Positions 26,875-35,054 of a stretch of DNA of 64,000 nucleotides are shown piece after piece. The DNA is from Candidatus Gordonibacter avicola. Its GTDB lineage: Bacteria > Actinomycetota > Coriobacteriia > Coriobacteriales > Eggerthellaceae. A program made the translations under genes and the position numbers. Each line of letters starts with the position of its first letter. Within the stretch, counting starts at the first letter, position 1. The notes beneath the pieces are model-generated. The model did not search any database and was not told where the DNA came from. It saw nothing but the letters and a program-made list of their open reading frames with translations. The stretch spans positions 124,001 through 188,000 of the forward strand of contig DXGM01000035.1 of NCBI GenBank assembly GCA_019113915.1, given 5' to 3'.

Positions 26875-28543
26875 GGCTCCCCCCTTCGCCCGCGGCCGGC
26901 TCGCCTGCGCCCTCGGCCGCATCCGGCGCGGCCTCGGCAGGCTTCTTCCGGTTCGGCAATTCCTCCAAGCGCAAATCAAGCGTGCGCTCGCACTCGCCGT
27001 CGAGCACGAGCGCGTTGCCCACCAGCTCGTGCACACCCATCACGCGCGTGCCCGGCACCCAGTAGTCCATGAGCGCGGGGAACGACGCGCGGTCGAGCGC
27101 GCAGATGTTCGCCAGCGTGTTCACGCCGAAGCGCTCCTTCACCGACCGCACCGCGTCGGCGCGCGGATACCCGCCGCGCAGGCGCAGCTCCATGTTCTCT
27201 CCCGCATTCAAGCCGGCGCCGCTGCCGCAGCAAAGCGTTTTCTCGCGGATAGTCTCATCAGGCATTTCGTGGAAGTTGTTGCACACCTTGCTCAAGATGA
27301 AGCGCGGCTCTTCCAGAAGCCCCATGGCGCGCGAGGTGTTGCACGAGTCGTGATACGTCACCACCAGATGGTCGTTGCGGCTCGGGTCAAGCTTCACCTT
27401 GTTGTGATACAGCAAATCAGCGGTGAATTCCGTGATGTGCACCATCTTCGTGGACGCGGCGTTCTCAAACACCGTGCCCGTGATGGGCGACACCGGCTGC
27501 TCCAAAAAGTCGGCCGGGCCGTTCCACGTGTCCATGTACTGGTTCACGAGGCGCCACATATGCCCGCATTCGCCGCCCAAAATCCACTTCACGCCTAAGC
27601 GCTCGGCCTCGGCATACATCTTCGCGTTCAGGCGTTTCGCCATCTCATTCGAGGTGAAGAAGCCGAAGTTGCCGCCCTCGGAGGCGTACGTGCTCAGCGT
27701 GTAATCGAGCCCCAGCTGCTCAAACAGCAAGATGTAACCCATGAACGTGAACGTGCCGGGCTCCGCGTAGAGGTCGCCCGAGGGCACCACGAACAGAATC
27801 TCGGCGCCCTTGCGGTTGAACGACGGCTCAATGTGCTTGCCCGTGATGGTTTCCAAATCCTCCATGAGGAATTCCACGTTGCCCATGATGGTTTGGGGCT
27901 CCAGCCCCACGTGGTTGCCCTTCATGTAGCAGTTCGCCACGGGGCCAGCAATCCACTCGGTGTTCAGACCGATGAGATTCAACAGCTCGCGGCCCATGAT
28001 AGTGATCTCGGCCTGGTCGATGCCGTACGGGCAAAACGCCGAACAACGGCGGCACTCGGTGCACTGGAAGAAGTAGTACCACCACTCCTTCAGCACGTCC
28101 TCCGTGAGGTCGCGTGCGCCGGCCAGCTTGCCAAACAGCTTGCCTGACGTGGTGAAATAGCGGCGATACACCGAGCGCAGCAGCTCGGCGCGCAGCACCG
28201 GCATGTTCTTCGGATCGCCCGAGCCCATATAAAAGTGGCACTTGTCGGCGCAGGCACCGCAGCGCACGCACACGTCCATGAACAGCCGAAACGAGCGATA
28301 TTTCTTCACGCGGTCGGCCATGCCGTCAAGGATGATCTCCTTCCAGTTCTCAGGAAGGTTCCAATCCTCATCCGACGACGACCAGTCGTGCGTGTTCGGC
28401 ATGCCCACAATCTCAAGCGTTTTGGGCTTCGCACCGTGGCAGTACATGCCGTCCTTGAATTCGGTGGGCGTGTCCATCCACGGCTTCTCGCCCACCCCAA
28501 GCTCGAAGTTGAGCAGGTCCTTTTTGTTCGGTAGTTTCGCCAT
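26867..28543 (-). CDS. dsrK: DsrK, HdrD-like catalytic subunit of DsrMKJOP
   Basis: 558-residue cytoplasmic iron-sulfur protein. Two ferredoxin motifs (CVRCGACADKC, CTECRRCSAFCPYG) and CCG-domain cysteines (including LCCGSGAGLNAG near residue 435) match HdrD/DsrK, which carries the special [4Fe-4S] site for DsrC disulfide or trisulfide reduction. A low-complexity tail rich in Ala, Glu and Gly (about 525-558) is extra. It starts 6 bases after the dsrM stop. Confidence 0.95.
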   Translation of the reverse strand: MAKLPNKKDLLNFELGVGEKPWMDTPTEFKDGMYCHGAKPKTLEIVGMPNTHDWSSSDEDWNLPENWKEIILDGMADRVKKYRSFRLFMDVCVRCGACADKCHFYMGSGDPKNMPVLRAELLRSVYRRYFTTSGKLFGKLAGARDLTEDVLKEWWYYFFQCTECRRCSAFCPYGIDQAEITIMGRELLNLIGLNTEWIAGPVANCYMKGNHVGLEPQTIMGNVEFLMEDLETITGKHIEPSFNRKGAEILFVVPSGDLYAEPGTFTFMGYILLFEQLGLDYTLSTYASEGGNFGFFTSNEMAKRLNAKMYAEAERLGVKWILGGECGHMWRLVNQYMDTWNGPADFLEQPVSPITGTVFENAASTKMVHITEFTADLLYHNKVKLDPSRNDHLVVTYHDSCNTSRAMGLLEEPRFILSKVCNNFHEMPDETIREKTLCCGSGAGLNAGENMELRLRGGYPRADAVRSVKERFGVNTLANICALDRASFPALMDYWVPGTRVMGVHELVGNALVLDGECERTLDLRLEELPNRKKPAEAAPDAAEGAGEPAAGEGGSHV

Positions 28544-28549
28544 GTCGAG

Positions 28550-29539
28550 TTACTCCGCATCCAGAGGCAGGCCAACTTTTTTCATCTTTTCCCCGAACTC
28601 AGCCTCGTACTCGGCGTACGTATGCACGTCAACCGGGTAGTTCCAGGGGTTCACGTGGCGCTTTGCGCGGTTGTTGTTCGCCAGGTTGCGCGTGGGGCTC
28701 AAAATGATGCCGCCCGCATGCATGAGCTTGCTCCAGGGAAAATACACCAGAAGCGCACTCACCAAGAACAGGTGCACGAACAGGATGGGGGCAATGCCCT
28801 CGGGAGCCACCGGGTTGAGCGTGGCCAGGCCCATAGTGAGTTCCTTCACGTCCACAATGTCGATGCGGAACCCGTAGCGCATCACGATGCCGGAAATGGC
28901 CACGCCCAGCAGCAGAAACAGCGGCATGAAGTCGGCCGGCAGCGAGATGTAGCGCACCTGCGGAATTACCACGCGGCGGATGAACAGAAACGTGAGCGCC
29001 CCCACAATGAGCACGTCGGTGATGTAGAGCAGCGGAAGCCCCACCTGCAAAATACTGTCGAGCCCCTCAATGCCCTGAATGAACGCGGGCACGGGCTCCA
29101 AAAACAGGCGCAGGTGGCGGAACACAATAATCAGCATGGACCAGTGAAACACGAGCGCGCCCAGCCACAGCCACTTTGCCGAGCCGAACGCCAGCTTGTC
29201 GTCCACCTTATCGGTTTTGGCGTTGCGGAACAGCGAACGGAAGCACAGCACCTCAAGCAGCATGCGGCCTACCACCCCGCCAAACGACGAGGGGTTCTCA
29301 AGCTTGTTCTGCTTGATCCACGGCAGCGACTTCTGCTGGCCGCACGTGGTGGGAATGCGAAACGGCACCGCAGAGGTGCCCCACTTGATGAGGCGAATGA
29401 CAAACCCCATCACGAACAGGGTAAACGCCGCATACGGAATGATAATTCCGAACAGGGTGTACCACTGCAGGTACGCGGTGCCCACCCAGGCGAACGCCGC
29501 CAACAACACTACGATAAGCAGAGGGATCCCAATTTTCAT
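28550..29539 (-). CDS. dsrM: DsrM, b-type cytochrome membrane subunit
   Basis: 329-residue membrane protein of the NarI/HdrE type with about six membrane segments. Histidines in WLGALVFHWSMLIIVFRHLRLF and FVHLFLVSALLVYFPWSKLMH are positioned for two hemes b. It accepts electrons from menaquinol and passes them to DsrK. The ATG overlaps the stop of the preceding RsbRD-like gene (ATGA), so expression is coupled. Confidence 0.95.
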   Translation of the reverse strand: MKIGIPLLIVVLLAAFAWVGTAYLQWYTLFGIIIPYAAFTLFVMGFVIRLIKWGTSAVPFRIPTTCGQQKSLPWIKQNKLENPSSFGGVVGRMLLEVLCFRSLFRNAKTDKVDDKLAFGSAKWLWLGALVFHWSMLIIVFRHLRLFLEPVPAFIQGIEGLDSILQVGLPLLYITDVLIVGALTFLFIRRVVIPQVRYISLPADFMPLFLLLGVAISGIVMRYGFRIDIVDVKELTMGLATLNPVAPEGIAPILFVHLFLVSALLVYFPWSKLMHAGGIILSPTRNLANNNRAKRHVNPWNYPVDVHTYAEYEAEFGEKMKKVGLPLDAE

Positions 29540-30042
29540 ACCGGTTCTTCCCCGTTCTTCTGAATGCGTGCAAGCTGTCTGCGGAGCATCTCTTCGCCGC
29601 GCAGCACCTCGTCCACGCGCAGCTGTGCAATCTGGTTGCGGCAGGCCACATAGCGGTCGAAGGCGTGCAGGGCGAGGGTGTCAATGCGAGCGTCGAGCGC
29701 TCGAAGGGCGGCCTCGTCGGCCGCGTCGCCCACAACGGAGCGAAGGGCGGGCTTGAGGTCGAACAGAAACGCAAGGGCGGCGGAAGGTGCAGCATCCTGC
29801 ACGGCCTTCACGCGGCAGATTTCTCCTAAAAGTTCGGGTATATCCGAATTTTCTTCGTCAGCCAGCCACGTGAGAATAGCGTCCATCCCCTCCGCTTCAT
29901 GGAAGGAAGCGGGGTCGGCAAATCGGCCTTTGGCCTGATGCGGGAATGAAAAACCCGTCTCCTGCGCAGGAAACGCAGCCTTTCGCCACGCTTCCAGGAT
30001 GGGCCCCTTTCCCCTGCTTATCGCTTCAGTCAGCGCGCTCAT
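29536..30042 (-). CDS. RsbRD N-terminal-domain-like protein preceding dsrM
   Basis: 168-residue soluble, mostly helical protein. A 'stand-alone RsbRD N-terminal domain' protein is also found directly upstream of dsrM in Desulfovibrio-type dsr loci (recalled family knowledge), and the N-terminus here (LTEAISRGKGPILEAWRKAAF) fits. The domain is globin-like in RsbR proteins, where it senses signals. Here it may sense redox or sulfur state or assist assembly of DsrMK (inference). Its stop overlaps the dsrM start in ATGA. Confidence 0.6.
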   Translation of the reverse strand: MSALTEAISRGKGPILEAWRKAAFPAQETGFSFPHQAKGRFADPASFHEAEGMDAILTWLADEENSDIPELLGEICRVKAVQDAAPSAALAFLFDLKPALRSVVGDAADEAALRALDARIDTLALHAFDRYVACRNQIAQLRVDEVLRGEEMLRRQLARIQKNGEEPV

Positions 30043-30141
30043 CGCATCCCCCGGTGCTCTCTCGTCTCTCTTGCCACCCCATCGCTGCTCGCATCCGCGC
30101 TCTCCCGGCGCGGGTGCGCCCCGAACTGCGGGTGGAGGCGC

Positions 30142-30363
30142 CTATTCAGGCGGAGCAACCTTGCCCTTGAGAGCGATAAACGTTGTGGTGATGTAGAGAT
30201 ACTCCACCTTGTCCTCGAACGCGAGTTCTTTGACCGCCAAATCGACGGCCGACTTCTGCTCACCAATAGCCTTGGCAATTTCCTTGCTCTTGGCCTTTTC
30301 AATGGTGTCGAGATAGTCGAGGATTTTTTGCTTGATCTGAGGATCTGCGGGACCTTTATCCAT
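30142..30363 (-). CDS. dsrD: DsrD, allosteric activator of sulfite reductase
   Basis: 73-residue winged-helix protein (IKQKILDYLDTIEKAKSKEIAKAI; LAVKELAFEDKVEYLYI), the size and fold of DsrD from sulfate and sulfite reducers, where it increases DsrAB activity. DsrD is associated with the reductive, not oxidative, direction. GAAGGAGG precedes the ATG. It is the first gene behind promoter A. It is separated from dsrAB, whereas in Desulfovibrio it follows dsrB. Confidence 0.9.
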   Translation of the reverse strand: MDKGPADPQIKQKILDYLDTIEKAKSKEIAKAIGEQKSAVDLAVKELAFEDKVEYLYITTTFIALKGKVAPPE

Positions 30364-30428
30364 GATAACGTCCTCCTTCGGCCCTTCGCGAAGAGCCTGT
30401 CACTGGTGCATGATTCCCACTGCACTTC

Positions 30429-30487
30429 ATTTAATCACGGGGTTAGACACGTGTAAAATACAATGAATTCATCACCCCATCAAAAAA
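30429..30487 (-). promoter_or_regulatory. Promoter A of the dsrD-MKJOP operon (shared dsr promoter)
   Basis: Read on the minus strand: -35 TTTACA, 17-bp spacer, -10 TTAAAT, giving a leader of about 60 nt to dsrD. Just upstream of the -35 is GATGAATTCATTGTAT, where promoters B and C carry related sequence at the same distance. This is probably an activator site. Confidence 0.6.
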
Positions 30488-30650
30488 GACAATGACAGAC
30501 TGTTTTACCTGTTCAGCTGTTAATTTCTGGCCGCCCACGCGCCGCAGTTTTCAAATAGTTGCACGCACCGTTTCCCCCAGGTGCTACAATCGCCGCACCG
30601 CTCCACAGGCGTTCAGAAGGGGGCGCAACGGAAGTTCCCTTTGCAGGTGC

Positions 30651-30745
30651 TCCGTAGGGCAAGGGTTCTACCCTTGCCGCTGGACATCGGGAAACCTGGA
30701 GGTCAAACGTGGTTGACGGCAAGGGCAGAGCCCTTGCCCTACGGA
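30651..30745. repeat. 95-bp inverted repeat (TCCGTAGGGCAAGGG type)
   Basis: Outer arms TCCGTAGGGCAAGGG (30651) and CCCTTGCCCTACGGA (30731) are a perfect 15-bp inverted match. Inner segments CCCTTGCCG / CGGCAAGGG extend the symmetry. It is unrelated to the dsr promoter and resembles a mobile-type intergenic palindrome. Confidence 0.75.
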
Positions 30746-30813
30746 CAACCAGGCAGATGGGAATGTTTTGTTACATCAGGCTCAATAATCATGCGTAGAG
30801 ACGAGGTCGCGCT

Positions 30814-31440
30814 ATGGCAAAAACGTATCCGGTTTCCCTCGTGCTGGAAGGCAAGCGCGCCGTGGTGGTGGGCGGCGGATCGGTGGCCACGCGCAAGGTA
30901 CGCGGGCTGCTGGAGTGCGAGGCGCTCGTGACCGTGGTGGCGCCCGTAGCCTCGCCGAAGCTGCGGGATCTGGCCGACAACGCGCGCTGCACGTGGCACG
31001 CAAAGCCCTACGAAAGCGCCGACCTCGACGAAGCCGACATCGTGTTTGCAGCCACCGACGACGAAGACGTGAACCGCCGCGTGTACGACGATGCCACCGC
31101 CGCGCGCCTCATGGTAAACGTGGCCGACCGCCCCGAGGTGTGTACGTTCTTTTTGCCTTCGGTGTTGCGGCACGGCAAGCTTTCCATCGCCGTGTCCACC
31201 GAAGGCGCAAGCCCGCTTTCGGCCCGCCACATTCGCGAAGGCCTGGAAGCCCAGTTCGGCGAAGAATACGGCCCCTACCTGGAGTTGTTGGCCTCCTGGC
31301 GCCCGCGCGTATGCGCCGCCTTGCCCCCTGAGCGTCACTACGCGTTCTGGGAGCAAGCCACCGACGGACGCGTCCTGGCCGCACTCACCGCCGGCAACAC
31401 CGCCGAAGCCGAAGCCATTTTGGAGTCCCTGCTCGGATGA
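30814..31440 (+). CDS. sirC: Precorrin-2 dehydrogenase (siroheme synthase, N-terminal type)
   Basis: 208-residue protein with an N-terminal Rossmann fold (AVVVGGGSVATRKVRGLLE, residues 13-31) and the family block FLPSVLRHGKLSIAVSTEGASPLSARHIRE. It oxidises precorrin-2 to sirohydrochlorin with NAD. Some homologs (Met8p/CysG type) also insert iron; single-domain SirC types do not, and no separate ferrochelatase gene is seen here. Together with the cobA-hemD and hem genes it completes the route to sirohydrochlorin for DsrAB. It is the only plus-strand gene inside the dsr island. The ATG has GAGGTCGCGCT upstream. Confidence 0.88.
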   Translation: MAKTYPVSLVLEGKRAVVVGGGSVATRKVRGLLECEALVTVVAPVASPKLRDLADNARCTWHAKPYESADLDEADIVFAATDDEDVNRRVYDDATAARLMVNVADRPEVCTFFLPSVLRHGKLSIAVSTEGASPLSARHIREGLEAQFGEEYGPYLELLASWRPRVCAALPPERHYAFWEQATDGRVLAALTAGNTAEAEAILESLLG

Positions 31441-31454
31441 GGTCTTTCTCCCAC

Positions 31455-31715
31455 GTCACAAAAGTGTGACGCGCTTTCGCGCTGGCTAATACGCCACGAG
31501 GTTTCTCGCACCCCTTACCTAACGACGCGGGCTGACTGACTGGTAGGCGAGGTCTTGCAAGAGGCATAACCTCCGTAGGGGTGCTCTCCAGAGCACCCGT
31601 TCGCGCGAAGCGCGAAAACGCAGGTCACAGGTGTGTTCTCCGCCTGACGGCGGAGCGGATGCTCTGGAGAGCATCTCTACGTAGATTACCTTTCTAGTTA
31701 GATTTATTGCGCTCG
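31455..31715. repeat. Composite palindromic repeat, family shared with 23800-23955
   Basis: Contains GGGTGCTCTCCAGAGCACCC and GGATGCTCTGGAGAGCATC palindromes, CTCCGCC-TGA-CGGCGGAG, and the tail CTACGTAGATTACC then AGTTAGATTTATTG. The same tail and the TCACAC-GCGC block occur near 23850 and 23945. The tail runs into the last codons of the gene ending at 31694. Confidence 0.6.
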
Positions 31716-32542
31716 TCTTTCTCAAGCCGGGCCTTTGCTTCCGTTGCGCACCAGGTGGTGCCGCCTTGCTCTGCAACCTGCACCAAGCGCGCCCGCCGCT
31801 CAGCTGCGTCGGCCAAGCAATCGGCCGCCTTCAGCGAGAACAGCACGTGGTGCACGGGCAGAGCCTTGGGATCATCGGCGACCTGCGCATAGTCGGCCGC
31901 CGCCTTGGATGCCTTGCCGTTGAGCTCCTTCGCCAGCATATCGCGCAAAGCCACGTGCTCGGCCACGTGCGCGGCCGCATCCTTCGGCAATCCCTCGCTC
32001 GACGAAAGCTCCTTCAACTCCTTGACCTCGGCCGTCAGCCCCTTAAGGTCGCGCTTGTCAAACGCACAGTACGCCAGCAGGTTGTGATAGAGAAACTGGC
32101 TGCGCGGATCCGCGTCGTCCTCCAGCGTGTGCATGAGCTTGGCCGCCTCGTTCCACTTCCCCTGCCACCGCAGCGCGTAGGCGTAGCTGAACAGCCCGCT
32201 GCGCGCATCGGCATTCTTCTTGTCCTTCTCAAGCAGCGCGAGCGTCCGCCGACCGCACAACACCGGGTCACAATCACGGTCAATGAGCCGCGTCAGGCTC
32301 CGGTTAATGGAGCCGCGCATAAACACGCCGAAAAACACCGCCACAATCATGAGCGGCAGCAGAATAAACGTGCTGATGGCAAACCACGGCGTACCCGACA
32401 TGCCCATAATCATGATAAAGAACGCGAACGCCGCCACCCCAGCAACGCGCACCCGGAGCGTGTACGTGTGGCGCACCCATGCGCGTGACTCGTCGTCGGC
32501 CTCGTCGCCCAAAACGTCCGCAATACACTCGTAAGCTCTCAT
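31694..32542 (-). CDS. Membrane protein with TPR-like domain, last gene of the dsrAB operon
   Basis: 282-residue protein of unknown function. Two adjacent membrane segments (about residues 30-75: VAGVAAFAFFIMIMGM and ISTFILLPLMIVAVFFGVF) are followed by a cytoplasmic helical region with tetratricopeptide-like repeats (YAYALRWQGKWNEAAKLM; NLLAYCAFDKRDLKGL). It lies 51 bp after the DVU0298-like gene on the same strand and is probably in the dsrAB operon. A scaffold or assembly role is possible. The final codons coincide with a repeat tail, so the original C-terminus may have been replaced. Confidence 0.65.
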   Translation of the reverse strand: MRAYECIADVLGDEADDESRAWVRHTYTLRVRVAGVAAFAFFIMIMGMSGTPWFAISTFILLPLMIVAVFFGVFMRGSINRSLTRLIDRDCDPVLCGRRTLALLEKDKKNADARSGLFSYAYALRWQGKWNEAAKLMHTLEDDADPRSQFLYHNLLAYCAFDKRDLKGLTAEVKELKELSSSEGLPKDAAAHVAEHVALRDMLAKELNGKASKAAADYAQVADDPKALPVHHVLFSLKAADCLADAAERRARLVQVAEQGGTTWCATEAKARLEKDERNKSN

Positions 32543-32593
32543 GGTGCTTCCTCTCCCCGTACAACATGGCGCCGCATTCCCGCGCGCCAGCCC

Positions 32594-33067
32594 CTAATAG
32601 GTACCACTCAACGCCTCAATACCCGCCCGATATTCCTCGCCCAAAGCGGGGTTCGCGGCAGCTACCAGCGCAAAGGCCGCACGCAAGCTTTCGTGGAACA
32701 GCGGTTCATCGCGCGCCGCGTAAAACACAAAGGAGAAATACTCGTCGAAGCGCGGGGTGGCGCCCGCTATCACTGCGCTGGCCCGTTCAGGCGCCGACCA
32801 GGAGTTATTGGCGCCCTCTTCATTCATCTCCCAGAGGCTGCGCCGAATAATCTCCAAAAAGAAGGACGGCATGCCGGCGCATCGCTCACGCGCAAGCAGT
32901 TCGAAGCACGCGATAACCGCAGCGTGGCACGCATCGTCAGGCGCAAACGTCAGCCGCGTCAAAAACCGCCGCACGCGCGCCGGGTCTTCGTCAAACGCCG
33001 CCAGAAGCGCCTGCTCATCTCCCGCTTCAGCAAGCGCCCGCAGCTCCGCTTTCGTGATGCCGCTCAT
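32594..33067 (-). CDS. DVU0298-family-like helical protein
   Basis: 157-residue soluble protein. The segment IIRRSLWEMNEEGANNSWSAPE resembles the signature (RRLMW-x-LN-EES-x-W-APE) of the DVU0298 family found in Desulfovibrio-type sulfur reducers (recalled from memory). It is made of helical hairpins like HEAT repeats. ATG 33067 is chosen because GGAGGGAGG lies upstream. Its place in the dsrAB operon supports a link to sulfite reduction, but no biochemical role is known to me. Confidence 0.6.
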   Translation of the reverse strand: MSGITKAELRALAEAGDEQALLAAFDEDPARVRRFLTRLTFAPDDACHAAVIACFELLARERCAGMPSFFLEIIRRSLWEMNEEGANNSWSAPERASAVIAGATPRFDEYFSFVFYAARDEPLFHESLRAAFALVAAANPALGEEYRAGIEALSGTY

Positions 33068-33152
33068 CAGCAACCCTCCCTCCGCCACAAATGACCGCAG
33101 GCAGCCCCGTATGCGCGAGACTGCCTGCGGCTTCAAGCAGGAACCTGAGGGG

Positions 33153-33536
33153 CTAAATCATTCCCCATTTGCGCGTGTACTCGCTGTACAGCGCGTAGTC
33201 GTTTTCGCTGATACCCGCTCGTTCAAGCAGGGGAAGGATGTCCTCGTAAATCATCGTTTCCGTTTCCATCCACACGCCGTCTTTCTTGACGGTGATCTCC
33301 CAGTCGTCGTGGATACTCAGCAAAAACTCCATGACGGCCGCACTGTGCGTCATGCACCGGTTCGTATACGCCGCAAGCTCGCGAATGGCCTCCGGAGTGG
33401 TCTCAACTTTCTTGAGCGTCTTCCACGGCGACTTCCCCCTCCGGCGCCATTCCCCCGCTTCGAAAAACGGAAGGAAGAAACAGGCGCTTTGGATACACGT
33501 GTGCTTGAATTCAGTCGACTCAGCTGTCTCAGTCAT
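33153..33536 (-). CDS. Unrecognised 127-residue protein in the dsrAB operon
   Basis: I do not recognise a family. It is soluble and mixed alpha/beta with only a few cysteines (C14, C19, C61). There is no signal peptide or membrane segment. It starts 5 bases after the stop of the YeiH-type transporter gene, so the two are surely cotranscribed. Aromatic residues are frequent near the end (YALYSEYTRKWGMI). The expected role is accessory to transport or to the reductase. Confidence 0.7.
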   Translation of the reverse strand: MTETAESTEFKHTCIQSACFFLPFFEAGEWRRRGKSPWKTLKKVETTPEAIRELAAYTNRCMTHSAAVMEFLLSIHDDWEITVKKDGVWMETETMIYEDILPLLERAGISENDYALYSEYTRKWGMI

Positions 33537-33541
33537 GGTGC

Positions 33542-34903
33542 TTACCCGAGGCCAACGGCCGTCCAGTACCCGTTCAGAATCATGGTGGAGAACAGGAAGC
33601 CGAGCGCCACGTTAACCACAACGCCGCAGGTGAAGGCCGCGAAGGGCTTCCAACCGGTAGCGGCAAGTGCCTTGAAGCGGGTGGTCAAACCAATGCAGAG
33701 GAAGCACAGGATGAACGCCCAACCGCGCAGACCCTTGATGGGACCGAGCACCTGCTTGTCGATGGTAGCGGCAACATCGGGAGCGCTGGCCAGCGTCACG
33801 ATGGTGATAATGATGGAAGCAATAAAGAAGCCTACAACGAACTTCGGGAAGCGCTCCCAAATAACGCTGGCGGACGGCTTCTGACGCGTGCCATCGGCGC
33901 TTTCGCCCTTTTCCCACATGGTGACAGAGATGATAGCCAGGATGAAGGCCCACACGCCCACGAAGATATCGCGGCCAACAACCTTCATCAGGGTAAACGT
34001 GGTGATAGCGCCATCGCCGAACTGAGCGGCAGCAGCCATACCGGCGGCATCGGCGAACTCAGAGGTGCCAATCCACGCGCCGGATGCGCCGTCGGACAGC
34101 CCCAAAGCACGGCAGATAATCGGAAGCAAGAACACCATAACGGTAGCCCAGATAACAACCATGGAGATGGACACGGACACGTGCTCTTTCTTGGCGTTCA
34201 CGGCACTGCCGATAGCGATGGAGGCAGACACGCCGCAGATAGAACCACCGGTAGCAAGCGTTGCCGCGAACGGCTTCTCAAGCTTGAACAGGCGCGTACC
34301 GCAGAAATAAATCACCAGGAAGGTGGACACAGCAATAATGGTAGCCTGCAGAAGAGCAACCGGGCCAGACTGCAGAATCAGCGTGAAGGGAAGGGTGGCA
34401 CCCATGAGGACGATACCAGTCTTCACATAAAACTCGGTGCGCATGCCCGCTTTGAACCAATCCGGAATCTTGACGAAGTTGCCCACAATCATGCCCACGA
34501 TCAGGGCCATAACCGGCGCCTCGAGGCTGAACTGCTTGGCAATGCTCCAGGCGGAAAGAATCTGCACCAAGATAGCCATCACGTACAGAAGCGTGAAGCC
34601 CCCCAGGAACTTGGGAACGTTCTTGCCCATGATGCCAATAACGATGCAGAAGATAACCGCCAACACCACATACAAAATAATCGCGTTCGGGAAAATGCCC
34701 GTCACGCACGGCAGCAGCCCGGCGAAGTCGCTGTAGCCCGCGAACTTCACGTTGAGCACGCCCAAGATGCTGGACTGTCCAGCAGCCCAGAGGATGAGCG
34801 CAATAATCACGATGCCGAGACCGATCCAAACGGCCCACCAATCTTCCTTCAGATAGAGGCTCTTCAGGCCTCCACCGTTGGTCTTGGTATTGTTTGTTGA
34901 CAT
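33542..34903 (-). CDS. yeiH: YeiH-family (Cons_hypoth698) membrane transporter
   Basis: 453-residue membrane protein with about 11-12 segments. Landmarks of the YeiH family are LVIYFCGTRLFKLEKPFAATLATGGSICGVSASIAIGSAV and the C-terminal RGWAFILCFLCIGLTT. The family is annotated as putative sulfate exporters, and members occur in sulfonate and sulfite metabolism. In the dsrAB operon it could import sulfite or another sulfoxyanion, or export a product (inference). A 151-bp gap with two stem-loops separates it from dsrB. Confidence 0.82.
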   Translation of the reverse strand: MSTNNTKTNGGGLKSLYLKEDWWAVWIGLGIVIIALILWAAGQSSILGVLNVKFAGYSDFAGLLPCVTGIFPNAIILYVVLAVIFCIVIGIMGKNVPKFLGGFTLLYVMAILVQILSAWSIAKQFSLEAPVMALIVGMIVGNFVKIPDWFKAGMRTEFYVKTGIVLMGATLPFTLILQSGPVALLQATIIAVSTFLVIYFCGTRLFKLEKPFAATLATGGSICGVSASIAIGSAVNAKKEHVSVSISMVVIWATVMVFLLPIICRALGLSDGASGAWIGTSEFADAAGMAAAAQFGDGAITTFTLMKVVGRDIFVGVWAFILAIISVTMWEKGESADGTRQKPSASVIWERFPKFVVGFFIASIIITIVTLASAPDVAATIDKQVLGPIKGLRGWAFILCFLCIGLTTRFKALAATGWKPFAAFTCGVVVNVALGFLFSTMILNGYWTAVGLG

Positions 34904-34960
34904 AAATATCCCCTTCTCTTTGCTCGAGCGGCGGTATGGCCGCTCTTCCCTCGTGTATGC

Positions 34961-35041
34961 GATCAGCGGTAAGTGACCAATATCACCTATCGCTGATCAA
35001 TCCGCGCCGACGGATTCCGGCAGTCCTGCCGACGCGGATTG
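34961..35041 (-). other. Two adjacent stem-loops between dsrB and yeiH
   Basis: Stem 1: GATCAGCG / CGCTGATC (34961-34998) with an inner GTGA / TCAC pair. Stem 2: CAATCCGCG / CGCGGATTG (34998-35041) with an inner CGGCAG / CTGCCG stem. Neither is followed by a T-run on the minus strand. They are more likely mRNA-processing or stability elements that set dsrAB above the downstream genes than a full terminator. Confidence 0.5.
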
Positions 35042-35054
35042 AGAGCCAAAAGCG

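Larger units (their letters stand above)
30364..30813. other. Intergenic region between dsrD and the precorrin-2 dehydrogenase gene
   Basis: 450 bp, divergent. It holds promoter A (30429-30487) and the inverted repeat at 30651-30745. No gene is supported in it. Confidence 0.6.

Noticed and set aside
30651..30745. Inverted repeat as a riboswitch for the precorrin-2 dehydrogenase gene
   Set aside because: The symmetry is that of a simple intergenic palindrome and no cobalamin-riboswitch box was recognised.
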